A stretch of DNA of 64,000 nucleotides, from NCBI GenBank assembly GCA_900170005.1, contig LT827128.1, positions 744,001 through 808,000 on the forward strand. Reading direction: 5' to 3'. The notes beneath the pieces are model-generated. The model ran no database searches, was not told where the DNA came from, and saw only the letters and a list, made by a program, of their open reading frames with translations. The DNA is from Gordonibacter massiliensis (ex Traore et al. 2017). Lineage in GTDB: Bacteria > Actinomycetota > Coriobacteriia > Coriobacteriales > Eggerthellaceae. Below, one piece after another: positions 1 to 6,762 of the stretch; positions within the stretch are counted from its first letter, which is position 1; each line of letters begins with the position of its first letter. Position numbers and translations under genes: made by a program.

Positions 1-356
1 GGTCTGCTGCGGAAGGGCTCCTGCCGGAAGACGGCCTTCCTAGCGCCGAAAACCTCGGCCAATAACCCTGGAACCCCGAATCCTCGATATATGAATTCTG
101 CCCACTACATGGCAGGTTGCAGCAGCTTCTGAGGGAGGGCCGATAGGCGGTATGAAAACGCCTGCTCGCGGTTGCGGAGCCAAGGCCGCCTGAAAAACTC
201 ATCGTACGTTCCGATTCCGTTCCGCACTGCTTGCAACCAGGGGGCAGGTTCGTAGTGGGGACGGTGCTTTCGGCAAGCCCAGGGTTCGAATGCGGCCGCT
301 ATGCGGCCGGAACGTATAGAATAGGGACAGTTGCTGGAAGGGGAACAGGGGACACG
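1..356. other. left-edge region without a confident gene
   Basis: No convincing gene is seen here. Frame 3 is open from the window edge to a TAA at 63-65 and would give a 20-residue C-terminus ending in NLGQ, so it may be the end of a gene that starts outside the window. This cannot be confirmed from so short a piece. A TAGAAT box at 317-322 lies just upstream of the MFS gene and could be its -10, but no matching -35 is visible. Confidence 0.3.
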
Positions 357-1637
357 ATGGGTGCTTCAGACGAAGGGGCGTCGCGCGGGGACGTGTCGGC
401 CGGTCGCGTGCGAGCCACCGCTGCTCGCGGGGCGGGGCGTAAGGCGGCACGCGGGGGCTCGACGTTGATGGGCGTGCTGGCTATTGCGGCGGGCATCGTC
501 ATCGTCATGAACCTTTTCAAGGTGTCGGCGTCTATGAGTTTGCTGACGGCCGATTTGGGCATCGATCCGAGCGCGGGCAGCTGGCTCATCACCATCTGCA
601 CCGTGGTGGCGGTGGTGCTCGTGCTGCCGGCGGGAGGGCTGGCCGACCGTTTCGGGCCGAAGCGCATCGGGCTGCTTGGCCTGGTTTGCGCGGCGCTCGG
701 CAGCGCGGCGGGGGCCCTGTGCGTCGACATCGGGCCGCTTTTGGCCACCCGCGCGCTCGAGGGCGTGGGTTACGGGCTCACGGGGGTTGTTTCGCCGGCC
801 ATCATCGCCGAGGCGTTCCCGCCCGAGAAGCGCGGGTTTCCCATGGCCGTGTGGTCGTGCTGGATGGACCTGGGAATGCTGGCCGTGCTCAACGTGGCGA
901 ACCTGTTCATCGACCCGTCTGTGGTTGGCAGCTGGACGAACCTCTGGTGGCTGTGCTCGGCGCTCATCGTTGTCGTGGCGGTGGTCTACGCGCTTGCGGT
1001 CAGAGAGGCGCCTCGGCTACCGGCTGGGGAAGGCGCGCGCCGGCCTTCGTTGGCCCAAGGGCTGCGCACGCCTGCGACATGGGTGGTGGCGCTGGTGTTT
1101 CTGCTGTACAACATTGGCGTGCTCTCGCTGCTCACCTTGGCGCCGCTCTACTGCCAGGCGCAGCTTGGCCTGGGCGTGGCGGAGGCCAATTCCTACACGA
1201 GCCTGCTCACCGTGGGCATGATAACGGGTGCGTTCGCCATGGGCTTCGTGCTCTCGCGGGTGCGGACGCTGCGTGCGCGCATTGTGCTGCTCGCGGCGAG
1301 CATGGTGCTCGCCGCGGCCGTTCTCGGCTGGGCTTACGTGTACACGCTCGACCAGATCGTTGCCTTCATGCTGCTGACCGGGCTCTGCTTGTCCATCATG
1401 CCGGCCGTAGGGTTCACCATCGTGCCCGAGACGGCGGCGTCGCCCGCGTTCGTCGGCGCGGCTATCGGCCTGTTCATGCTCATGGGAAATCTGGCCGGCT
1501 TCGGCACGCCGCTCGTAGGATCGCTGATGGAAGGCTCGGCCCCCGCGCTCTCGGCGGCCCTCGTCGGCGTCAACCTCGTCGGCGCGGCGCTGTCTTTGGT
1601 GCTGCTGAGGCTGATGAAGATATCCCGTACTTTCTAA
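357..1637 (+). CDS. MFS transporter
   Basis: This 426-residue protein is a major facilitator superfamily permease of the inner membrane; the substrate is unknown. It has about 12 hydrophobic segments and, between the second and third, the MFS motif A (GGLADRFGPKRIG). A 35-40 residue Arg/Ala-rich cytoplasmic N-terminus precedes the first segment. I chose the ATG at 357 because it follows a purine-rich stretch (GGAAGGGGAACAGGGGA) and because the reading frame upstream of it has no membrane character. The gene stands alone. A bidirectional hairpin follows it and separates it from the convergent tRNA gene. It resembles drug or metabolite exporters, but nothing in the neighbourhood names a substrate. 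Confidence 0.85.
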   Translation: MGASDEGASRGDVSAGRVRATAARGAGRKAARGGSTLMGVLAIAAGIVIVMNLFKVSASMSLLTADLGIDPSAGSWLITICTVVAVVLVLPAGGLADRFGPKRIGLLGLVCAALGSAAGALCVDIGPLLATRALEGVGYGLTGVVSPAIIAEAFPPEKRGFPMAVWSCWMDLGMLAVLNVANLFIDPSVVGSWTNLWWLCSALIVVVAVVYALAVREAPRLPAGEGARRPSLAQGLRTPATWVVALVFLLYNIGVLSLLTLAPLYCQAQLGLGVAEANSYTSLLTVGMITGAFAMGFVLSRVRTLRARIVLLAASMVLAAAVLGWAYVYTLDQIVAFMLLTGLCLSIMPAVGFTIVPETAASPAFVGAAIGLFMLMGNLAGFGTPLVGSLMEGSAPALSAALVGVNLVGAALSLVLLRLMKISRTF

Positions 1638-1655
1638 GGGTGTCGCAAGACGCAA

Positions 1656-1681
1656 AACGGGGAAACGATAGTTTCCCCGTT
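1656..1681 (-). terminator. intrinsic terminator of the tRNA(CAT) gene
   Basis: Eleven-bp perfect stem (AACGGGGAAAC / GTTTCCCCGTT) with a GATA loop. On the minus strand it is followed by TTTTGCG, the better T-run, so it most likely ends the tRNA transcript. It may also stop the MFS transcript from the other side. Confidence 0.75.
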
Positions 1682-1692
1682 CGTTGATTCTA

Positions 1693-1767
1693 TGGTGGGC
1701 CCAGCAGGACTCGAACCTGCAACCAAGGGATTATGAGTCCCCTGCTCCGCCATTGAGCTATAGGCCC
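1693..1767 (-). tRNA. tRNA with CAT anticodon, probably tRNA-Ile2 (lysidine type)
   Basis: A full cloverleaf of 75 nt includes an encoded CCA. The acceptor stem is GGGCCTA/TGGGCCC, the anticodon stem GGGGA/TCCCT and the loop CTCATAA, so the anticodon is CAT. The loop, with the TCCCTTGG that follows it, looks more like the minor isoleucine tRNA modified by TilS than an elongator methionine tRNA. Sequence alone does not fully decide between the two. Confidence 0.9.
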
Positions 1768-1786
1768 GCGCGAAAAGCGCCCAGCT

Positions 1787-1816
1787 ATTCTATCTCAAAA
1801 CAAGGCGTTGTGCCAA
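1787..1816 (-). promoter_or_regulatory. promoter of the tRNA(CAT) gene
   Basis: On the minus strand, TTGGCA at 1816-1811 (5 of 6 to consensus) and TAGAAT at 1792-1787 are separated by 18 bp, and the -10 lies about 20 nt before the mature tRNA 5' end. The same TAGAAT form recurs before other genes in the window. Confidence 0.6.
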
Positions 1817-1900
1817 GGTTTCGCGATTCTGATGCGAAAAATGCGCGAGGGGCAGGGCGGGTCGAAAAGGCCACGCCACGTTGCGTCCGCGCCTCGCCGC

Positions 1901-2947
1901 CTAGTACACCATGCCCATGGTCTCGCGCACCTCGTCGAGGGTGGCGTTCGCGATCTCGTTGGCCGCGCGGTTGCCCTCGTGCAGCACGTCCTCGATGTAG
2001 TCCATGTCGGCCAGCAGCTCCTCGCGGCGCGCGCGGATGGGGGCCAGGTAGGCGTTCACGCTCTCGGTGACGTACTTCTTGAGCGTGCCCGAGCCGCCGT
2101 CGCCGATCTCGGCAGCGATGTCGGCCTCGGTGCGGCCGGTACAGAGCGCGGCCGTGGTCAGCAGCGCCGACACGCCGGGGCGCCCTTCGGGGTCGTAGGT
2201 GATGTTCCGATCGGCGTCGGTCTGGGACTTCTTGATGAGCTTCGCCGTCTCGGCGTCGGTGGCGGACAGGCTGATGGCGTTGCCGTAGCTCTTCGACATC
2301 TTGCGCCCGTCGAGGCCCGGGATGGCCGGGGCGTCGTTCAGCAGGCCGTCAGGCTCGGGGAACACGTGGCCGTAGCGCTCGTTGAAGCGGCGGGCTATCT
2401 GGCGCGTCTGCTCGATGTGGGGCATCTGGTCCTTGCCCACGGGCACGATGTTGCCCTTGCAGAACAGGATGTCGCACGCCTGGTGCACGGGATAGGTGAG
2501 CAGCAGGCCCGTGAGGGCGTGGCCCGAGGCGTCCTGCTCGGCCTTCACCGTGGGGTTGCGCAGAAGCTCGGACTCGGTCACGAGCGACAAGAACGGCAGC
2601 ATGAGCTGGTTGAGCGCCGGCACGGCCGAGTGCGTGAAGATGATGGTCTTGGCCGGGTCGATGCCGCAGGCCAGGTAGTCCACCACCATGTTGCGCACGT
2701 TGTCGGCGATGTTCGCGGTGGTGTCGCGGTCGGTGATGACCTGGTAGTCGGCGATGATGATGCGGGTGGAGATTCCCAGATCCTGCAGCGCCACGCGCTC
2801 GCGGATGGTGCCGAAGTAGTGTCCCAGGTGCAGCCGCCCGGTGGGTCGGTCGCCGGTCAGCATGGTGTACTTCTCGGGATGCTCGGGCAGATCGGCGCGG
2901 ATCTCGTCGGAGCGCTTGCGGCTGGCTTCGTAGCTGTCGATGCTCAT
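1901..2947 (-). CDS. trpS: tryptophan--tRNA ligase
   Basis: This cytoplasmic class Ic aminoacyl-tRNA synthetase charges tRNA-Trp with tryptophan using ATP. The 348 residues contain the HIGH-type signature as HLGH at residues 40-43 and an intact KMSKS at 216-220, and the length is normal for the family. The opening residues, with TGDRPTGRLHLGHY, are typical of the longer actinobacterial and clostridial TrpRS type. The ATG at 2947 follows AAAGAGACGAACCCC, a weak ribosome site. No T-box leader is recognised in the 250 bases upstream. The gene is transcribed alone, divergent from the PadR cassette. Confidence 0.95.
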   Translation of the reverse strand: MSIDSYEASRKRSDEIRADLPEHPEKYTMLTGDRPTGRLHLGHYFGTIRERVALQDLGISTRIIIADYQVITDRDTTANIADNVRNMVVDYLACGIDPAKTIIFTHSAVPALNQLMLPFLSLVTESELLRNPTVKAEQDASGHALTGLLLTYPVHQACDILFCKGNIVPVGKDQMPHIEQTRQIARRFNERYGHVFPEPDGLLNDAPAIPGLDGRKMSKSYGNAISLSATDAETAKLIKKSQTDADRNITYDPEGRPGVSALLTTAALCTGRTEADIAAEIGDGGSGTLKKYVTESVNAYLAPIRARREELLADMDYIEDVLHEGNRAANEIANATLDEVRETMGMVY

Positions 2948-3137
2948 GGGGTTCGTCTCTTTCGTGGTCTTAAGGGCAAAACGTCGCCCACCAGTATAGC
3001 GTTTCTTTTTCGCGCCGACTCACGCGTTTGAGCGCGAACGCATGGTTTTTGCGCCCCGATCTCGCGTTGAAGGGTTGAAGGGCCGCGTACGGCGCAAACG
3101 CGGCCATGTTGGAGGCGCCGTTCGGCCTTTTCCCTTA

Positions 3138-3178
3138 TTGCGCGGTAAGGCCAGATCATCTATACTTAGTATTGCTAA
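3138..3178 (+). promoter_or_regulatory. promoter and candidate PadR operator
   Basis: TTGCGC at 3138-3143 and TATACT at 3161-3166 are 17 bp apart. Overlapping the downstream edge is the inverted repeat TTAGTATTGCTAA (3166-3178), placed where bound PadR would block initiation. Autoregulation is inferred from position; the repeat differs from the best-known PadR sites. Confidence 0.5.
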
Positions 3179-3200
3179 ATAACAGAAACGAGGACGTTCG

Positions 3201-3542
3201 ATGCAGCAAAGGTTCGCTCAGCAGATGAAGAAGGGCGCGCTTGACATGCTGGTTCTGAAGCTCTTGGAGCGCGAGGAGAAGTACGGCTACCAGCTTATCA
3301 GCGAGCTGCGCGAACGGTCGGGCGGTGCCGTGTCGCTCAAAGAGGGCACGCTGTACCCCTTGCTGTACCGGCTGGAGGACGGCGGCCTGGTGACCAGCCG
3401 CACGGCGGCCAAGACGGCGAAGGAGCCGGCGCGCAAGTACTACGCCATCACGGAGCAGGGTCGCACGGCCTTGGGCGAGATGTTCGAGGTTTGGAGCGAG
3501 TTCAACGGTTGCGTGGAGTCGATCATGGAGGAGGAGCGATGA
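3201..3542 (+). CDS. PadR-family transcriptional regulator
   Basis: This 113-residue DNA-binding protein has the compact winged-helix layout of PadR subfamily 2. The N-terminal LDMLVLKLLEREEKYGYQL helix is followed by the diagnostic LKEGTLYPLLYRLEDGGLV recognition region and a short C-terminal dimer helix. Such proteins usually repress a neighbouring transporter or membrane-protein cassette and often themselves. The ATG at 3201 follows AACGAGGACG. The last four bases (ATGA) overlap the start of the next gene, so the two are translationally coupled. This tandem of PadR plus a protein with a HAAS/DUF1700-like N-terminus is a common Gram-positive arrangement. Confidence 0.9.
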   Translation: MQQRFAQQMKKGALDMLVLKLLEREEKYGYQLISELRERSGGAVSLKEGTLYPLLYRLEDGGLVTSRTAAKTAKEPARKYYAITEQGRTALGEMFEVWSEFNGCVESIMEEER

Positions 3543-4198
3543 ATCAGCGGTCCTATGTGAAGGCGGTGGCGAAGCGCCTGACGTGCTCGAAGGCGCGCCG
3601 CGACGAGTTCGTGCGCGACCTGGAGTCGGACATCGCCGCCGCGCTCGCCGAGGGCGAGACGTGGGAGCAAGTCGAGCGCCGCATGGGCTACCCTCGCGAC
3701 GTCGCGCGCGAGTTCAACGAGGACCTGTCCGACCGCGAGCTCGCCGCCGGCAAGAAGCGCAGGCGGCTGAAGATGGTCGGGGTCATCGCCGCCGCCGTGG
3801 TCGTGGCGGCAGCTGTGCTTGTGGCGGCTGCTTGGTGGATGCTTCCTAAGGCGGCGCCGGTTGGTGCAACGACGGGACTTGACGAGCAAGTCGCCGTGGA
3901 ACGCGCTAAAGAGATCGTGACGTTGCTCGATGCGGACGACTTCGAAGCTCTACATGCGCTGTCGGACGACACGATGGCGAAGGGGATGACCAAGGAAAAG
4001 ATCGATCAAGCTCGTGCGGCTGTAGGAGAGAACTGGGGAGCGTTTGTGTCGTTCGGCACTGCTTATGCAACCGATCTCACTCAAGGGGGCGTGACTGGCA
4101 CCGTGGTGAGCATGGCGGCCGTCTATGAAAACGCTACGGTCGTTTACCAGATTTCACTGAACGCGGATTCGCAACTCATCGGCATATATTTTGGTTGA
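3539..4198 (+). CDS. membrane protein with DUF1700/HAAS-like N-terminus and DUF3887-like extracellular domain
   Basis: The 219 residues fall in three parts. Residues 1-70 form a charged helical segment (KRLTCSKARRDEFVRDLESD) like the HAAS domain that partners PadR regulators. One transmembrane helix lies near 80-100. The outside C-terminal domain (from about 115) has the VERAKEIVTLLDADDFEALHALSDD pattern typical of DUF3887. The start is the ATG overlapping the padR stop; a longer frame upstream has no ribosome site. It is probably a membrane-anchored sensor or anti-regulator for the adjacent PadR, but that role is inference. Two lipoproteins at 39.2-40.1 kb carry a related C-terminal domain. 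Confidence 0.7.
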   Translation: MNQRSYVKAVAKRLTCSKARRDEFVRDLESDIAAALAEGETWEQVERRMGYPRDVAREFNEDLSDRELAAGKKRRRLKMVGVIAAAVVVAAAVLVAAAWWMLPKAAPVGATTGLDEQVAVERAKEIVTLLDADDFEALHALSDDTMAKGMTKEKIDQARAAVGENWGAFVSFGTAYATDLTQGGVTGTVVSMAAVYENATVVYQISLNADSQLIGIYFG

Positions 4199-4243
4199 TC
4201 GCTAGAGGATCATTGCGCGGTCGCGGTAAAAGAAGGTTTGGCT

Positions 4244-4624
4244 ATGACGCTTTTCTCTATCGGGGAGGCGGCGCTCCTTTCCGCCGCCCTCGTGATCCTC
4301 GTCTTGTTCGGCGCTTTCGTGTTCCAGGGCAATGAACGATGCTTTCGCCTGCTGGCGGGCTCCCGTGATTTCCTGAGCCTCGATCCGACCGAGCAGGAGT
4401 ACCGAAGGACGGCTCGAGAATCGGGGGTGGCGGTGTTCTTGATCGCCCTCCTTCTGCTGTGCGCATGGGGCGGAAACCTCGTTGGCCGTCTGTGCGCGGG
4501 AACCGCTGCGGCGGCTTTGGTCGAAGCTGCGGTTCCTTTGGTGGTTGCTCTGTCTATGGTCGGTCTTTTCGTTATAGTGGTCCTACAGATGAGGCGGCAT
4601 GTGCGTTTGCTGAACCGCAAGTAA
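4244..4624 (+). CDS. small three-helix membrane protein
   Basis: This 126-residue protein of unknown function has three strongly hydrophobic helices: residues 7-27, about 65-85 and about 93-115. A soluble loop after the first helix contains SRDFLSLDPTEQEYRRTARESG, and the tail is short and basic (MRRHVRLLNRK). I chose the ATG at 4244 over a TTG six bases earlier because AGAAGG is well spaced from it. It lies 45 bases after the PadR-linked gene and probably belongs to the same transcript. It resembles DUF3784-type proteins of PadR cassettes only in size and topology. Confidence 0.6.
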   Translation: MTLFSIGEAALLSAALVILVLFGAFVFQGNERCFRLLAGSRDFLSLDPTEQEYRRTARESGVAVFLIALLLLCAWGGNLVGRLCAGTAAAALVEAAVPLVVALSMVGLFVIVVLQMRRHVRLLNRK

Positions 4625-4643
4625 GCGAATCGAGGGGCATTCT

Positions 4644-5156
4644 ATGAACGAGTCGATAGAGAACCTGTCGCGCGAGCAGTTGGCGGCGCTGGTCGAGGCG
4701 TACGCCAAGAACGCCATCGCGCTCGACGGCGTGTGGTTCCAGGCGGCGGAGCGCGACGCCGGCATGGACGCGGCCATGCGCTACGACTGCGAGGCGTGGG
4801 AGCGTTTCGGCCTCACCGAGGCGCGGCGCTTGAAGAAGCTGCTGGGCCTGGGGGCGCGGCCGGGGCTCGACGGTTTGGCCGCCGCTCTGCCGCTGCGCTT
4901 CCAGTCGGTGGCGAACGAATGCGCCGTGTGCCGTGAGGACGACGCCGTGATCTACCGCATCGAGACGTGCCGCGTGCAGCAGGCGCGCAAGGACAAAGGG
5001 CTCGGCTACCACCCTTGCAAGCAGGTGGGAGAGGTGGAGCATCCGTCGTTCGCCCGCGGCATCGACGAACGCCTGGCCTGCGCATGCCTGAGCTGCCACC
5101 CCGACGTGACCGACGACACCTGCAGCTGCGCCTGGCGGTTCACGCTGAAGGCGTAG
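4644..5156 (+). CDS. DUF6125-like cysteine-rich protein
   Basis: A soluble 170-residue protein without a recognised catalytic motif. The N-terminal half (LSREQLAALVEAYAKN, then ALDGVWFQAAERDAGMDAA) and the C-terminal half, with cysteines in CRVQQARKDKG, HPCKQVGE, CACLSCHPDVTDDTCSCAW, match my recollection of the DUF6125 family, common in anaerobes. The clustered Cys residues (ACACLSC and TCSC) could bind a metal or a cofactor, but no function is established. It follows the membrane protein by 19 bases and ends the PadR-led run. ATG at 4644 follows CGAGGGGC. Confidence 0.6.
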   Translation: MNESIENLSREQLAALVEAYAKNAIALDGVWFQAAERDAGMDAAMRYDCEAWERFGLTEARRLKKLLGLGARPGLDGLAAALPLRFQSVANECAVCREDDAVIYRIETCRVQQARKDKGLGYHPCKQVGEVEHPSFARGIDERLACACLSCHPDVTDDTCSCAWRFTLKA

Positions 5157-5181
5157 GCGGTTCCAAGCCCCGAGGGCGGCC

Positions 5182-6522
5182 CTAACGCGTGCGGCGGCCT
5201 TCCAGACTCTCGCGGTACCTTCGTTTCTCGGCGTACATGAGCTTGTCGGCGCGGTTCACCAGGATGCTCGCCGCTTCGCCGGCGTCGCTCCATACCGCGC
5301 CGATCGAGGCGCTGGCCACGTCGTCGTTCGCCGCGCGCTCCCTGAGCGAGGCCGTGCGGGCCTCGAACTCCTCCCGCTCCAGGTTCGCGGCCAAAACGAC
5401 GAACTCGTCGCCGCCTATGCGGTAGACGTCATCGGGGAAAAGATCGCATACCAGGCCGCTCATGCGGCGTATCATGAGGTCGCCGTACGAGTGCCCCTGC
5501 GTGTCGTTTGCCAGCTTCAGGTCGTTGATGTCGACGAACACCACGCCGAACGAAGCGGGCGGGCGCTCGTCGAACTCGTCCAGCACCTCGAGGTACCGGT
5601 TGCGGTTCCCCACGCCGGTCAGGCTGTCCACGCGCGAAAGCTCGCCCAGCCTGTCCAGCAGCTTCCGCTTCTCCAGCTCGTTTTGGATGAAGTACGTCAG
5701 CGAGCGCAGCAGCATGAACTCCTCGGTGTTGCGCCGCGGGTTGTCCACGCCCAGAAAGGCGATCATCTCGCCCGCGGCGTCGTGCACGGGCACGGCTATC
5801 AGCGAGTCGATGCCCTGCGGAGCGAGCGTCTTGTACTCTTGGGAGTCGTGGTCGAGCGTGCGCTCCGCATCGATGATGTGCACCATGCCCACAGCGTCGA
5901 AGCTCTCCATCCAGCTTCCGAAGTCGTCGAAGGATATCTCCTGCAGGTTGTCGATTTCGGGCGAGACGCCCGCGGCGCACCACTCGTAGGTGTTGCTCAC
6001 GTTGTTGCCCGTCGTCGATTCGAACAGGTAGGCGCGGTCGGCGTCGTAGAACTCGCCGAGCACGCAAAGCAGCTCGTCGATGCCCGTGCCGCCCTCCGTG
6101 TCGCCCGAAAGCGTCCGCGCGCAGCGCACGAGCGTGCGCTCCACGTCGAGACGCGCCTGCAGGTTGCTGCGCTGCTCCATCTCCTCGGTCGAATCGCTCG
6201 CCACTTCGAGGCGCAGGGTCTCGCCCTCGACCTCGATGAGCTTGTCTTGGCAGGTGTAGTAGCGCCCGACTCTTTCGTTGTACGTTTCGAAGCGGCAGCG
6301 GCCCTCGCGCAGGAGCCGCCTGTTCGTGCAGCTGGGGCACGGTTTGTCCCGGCCCTGCAAAACGGCGTAGCACTTCTTTCCCAGGTACTCGCGCTCAGAC
6401 ACGCCCAGGACGGTGCGCCCGGCCTCGTTGAGGTACAGCAGCTCGTTCGTGTCGATGGTGCAGACGTATATGATGTTGTCGCTGGCTTCGGTGACGATGC
6501 CGGCGATGTTGGTTCTGTCCAC
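5182..6522 (-). CDS. PAS-GAF-GGDEF diguanylate cyclase
   Basis: This 446-residue signalling enzyme should make cyclic di-GMP from two GTP. No transmembrane segment is seen, so it is probably cytoplasmic. Residues 1-110 form a PAS domain, with a CPSC motif (GRDKPCPSCTNRRL) often seen where a cofactor or zinc is bound. Residues 125-270 form a GAF domain, and the GGDEF domain follows. Its active site is intact (YRIGGDEF, about residue 365). The usual RxxD product-inhibition site upstream is LFPD, so feedback by c-di-GMP is probably absent. The start is GTG at 6522, with AAGGAG eight bases before it. It diverges from the GGDEF-EAL gene. Confidence 0.9.
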   Translation of the reverse strand: MDRTNIAGIVTEASDNIIYVCTIDTNELLYLNEAGRTVLGVSEREYLGKKCYAVLQGRDKPCPSCTNRRLLREGRCRFETYNERVGRYYTCQDKLIEVEGETLRLEVASDSTEEMEQRSNLQARLDVERTLVRCARTLSGDTEGGTGIDELLCVLGEFYDADRAYLFESTTGNNVSNTYEWCAAGVSPEIDNLQEISFDDFGSWMESFDAVGMVHIIDAERTLDHDSQEYKTLAPQGIDSLIAVPVHDAAGEMIAFLGVDNPRRNTEEFMLLRSLTYFIQNELEKRKLLDRLGELSRVDSLTGVGNRNRYLEVLDEFDERPPASFGVVFVDINDLKLANDTQGHSYGDLMIRRMSGLVCDLFPDDVYRIGGDEFVVLAANLEREEFEARTASLRERAANDDVASASIGAVWSDAGEAASILVNRADKLMYAEKRRYRESLEGRRTR

Positions 6523-6632
6523 GGCCGCGCTCCTTGTCGTTGCTCGATCGAACCATTATAGCCCCTTTCGACAGGAGGGCCCATCGGCACGACGTTCTCT
6601 TCCTGCAATTCGCCGACCAGCACAAATAGCAT

Positions 6633-6661
6633 ATGGCAATCGAGCTTGCTGGGGATATAAT
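6633..6661 (+). promoter_or_regulatory. candidate promoter of the GGDEF-EAL gene
   Basis: A perfect TATAAT at 6656-6661 stands 17 bp after ATGGCA (6633-6638, 4 of 6 to consensus). This gives an untranslated leader of about 95 nt before the ATG at 6763. I looked for a c-di-GMP (GEMM) riboswitch in that leader and did not recognise one. Confidence 0.5.
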
Positions 6662-6762
6662 GGTCGTAATGTCGCGTTCGCCCGTCAGCGAAAGGGCGTG
6701 CGCACGAGCGGCCGGCGCCGTTTTTCGGCCGCGGTCTTGGTTTCGCTCATGGAAGGAACGCC

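Noticed and set aside
1684-2070. Plus-strand open frame beginning WWAQQDSNLQPRD
   Set aside because: It reads through the antisense of the CAT tRNA and into trpS antisense; a known type of spurious tRNA-shadow ORF.
6662-6762. Possible c-di-GMP riboswitch before the GGDEF-EAL gene
   Set aside because: The leader lacks the conserved GEMM core and tetraloop-receptor pattern that I could recognise.
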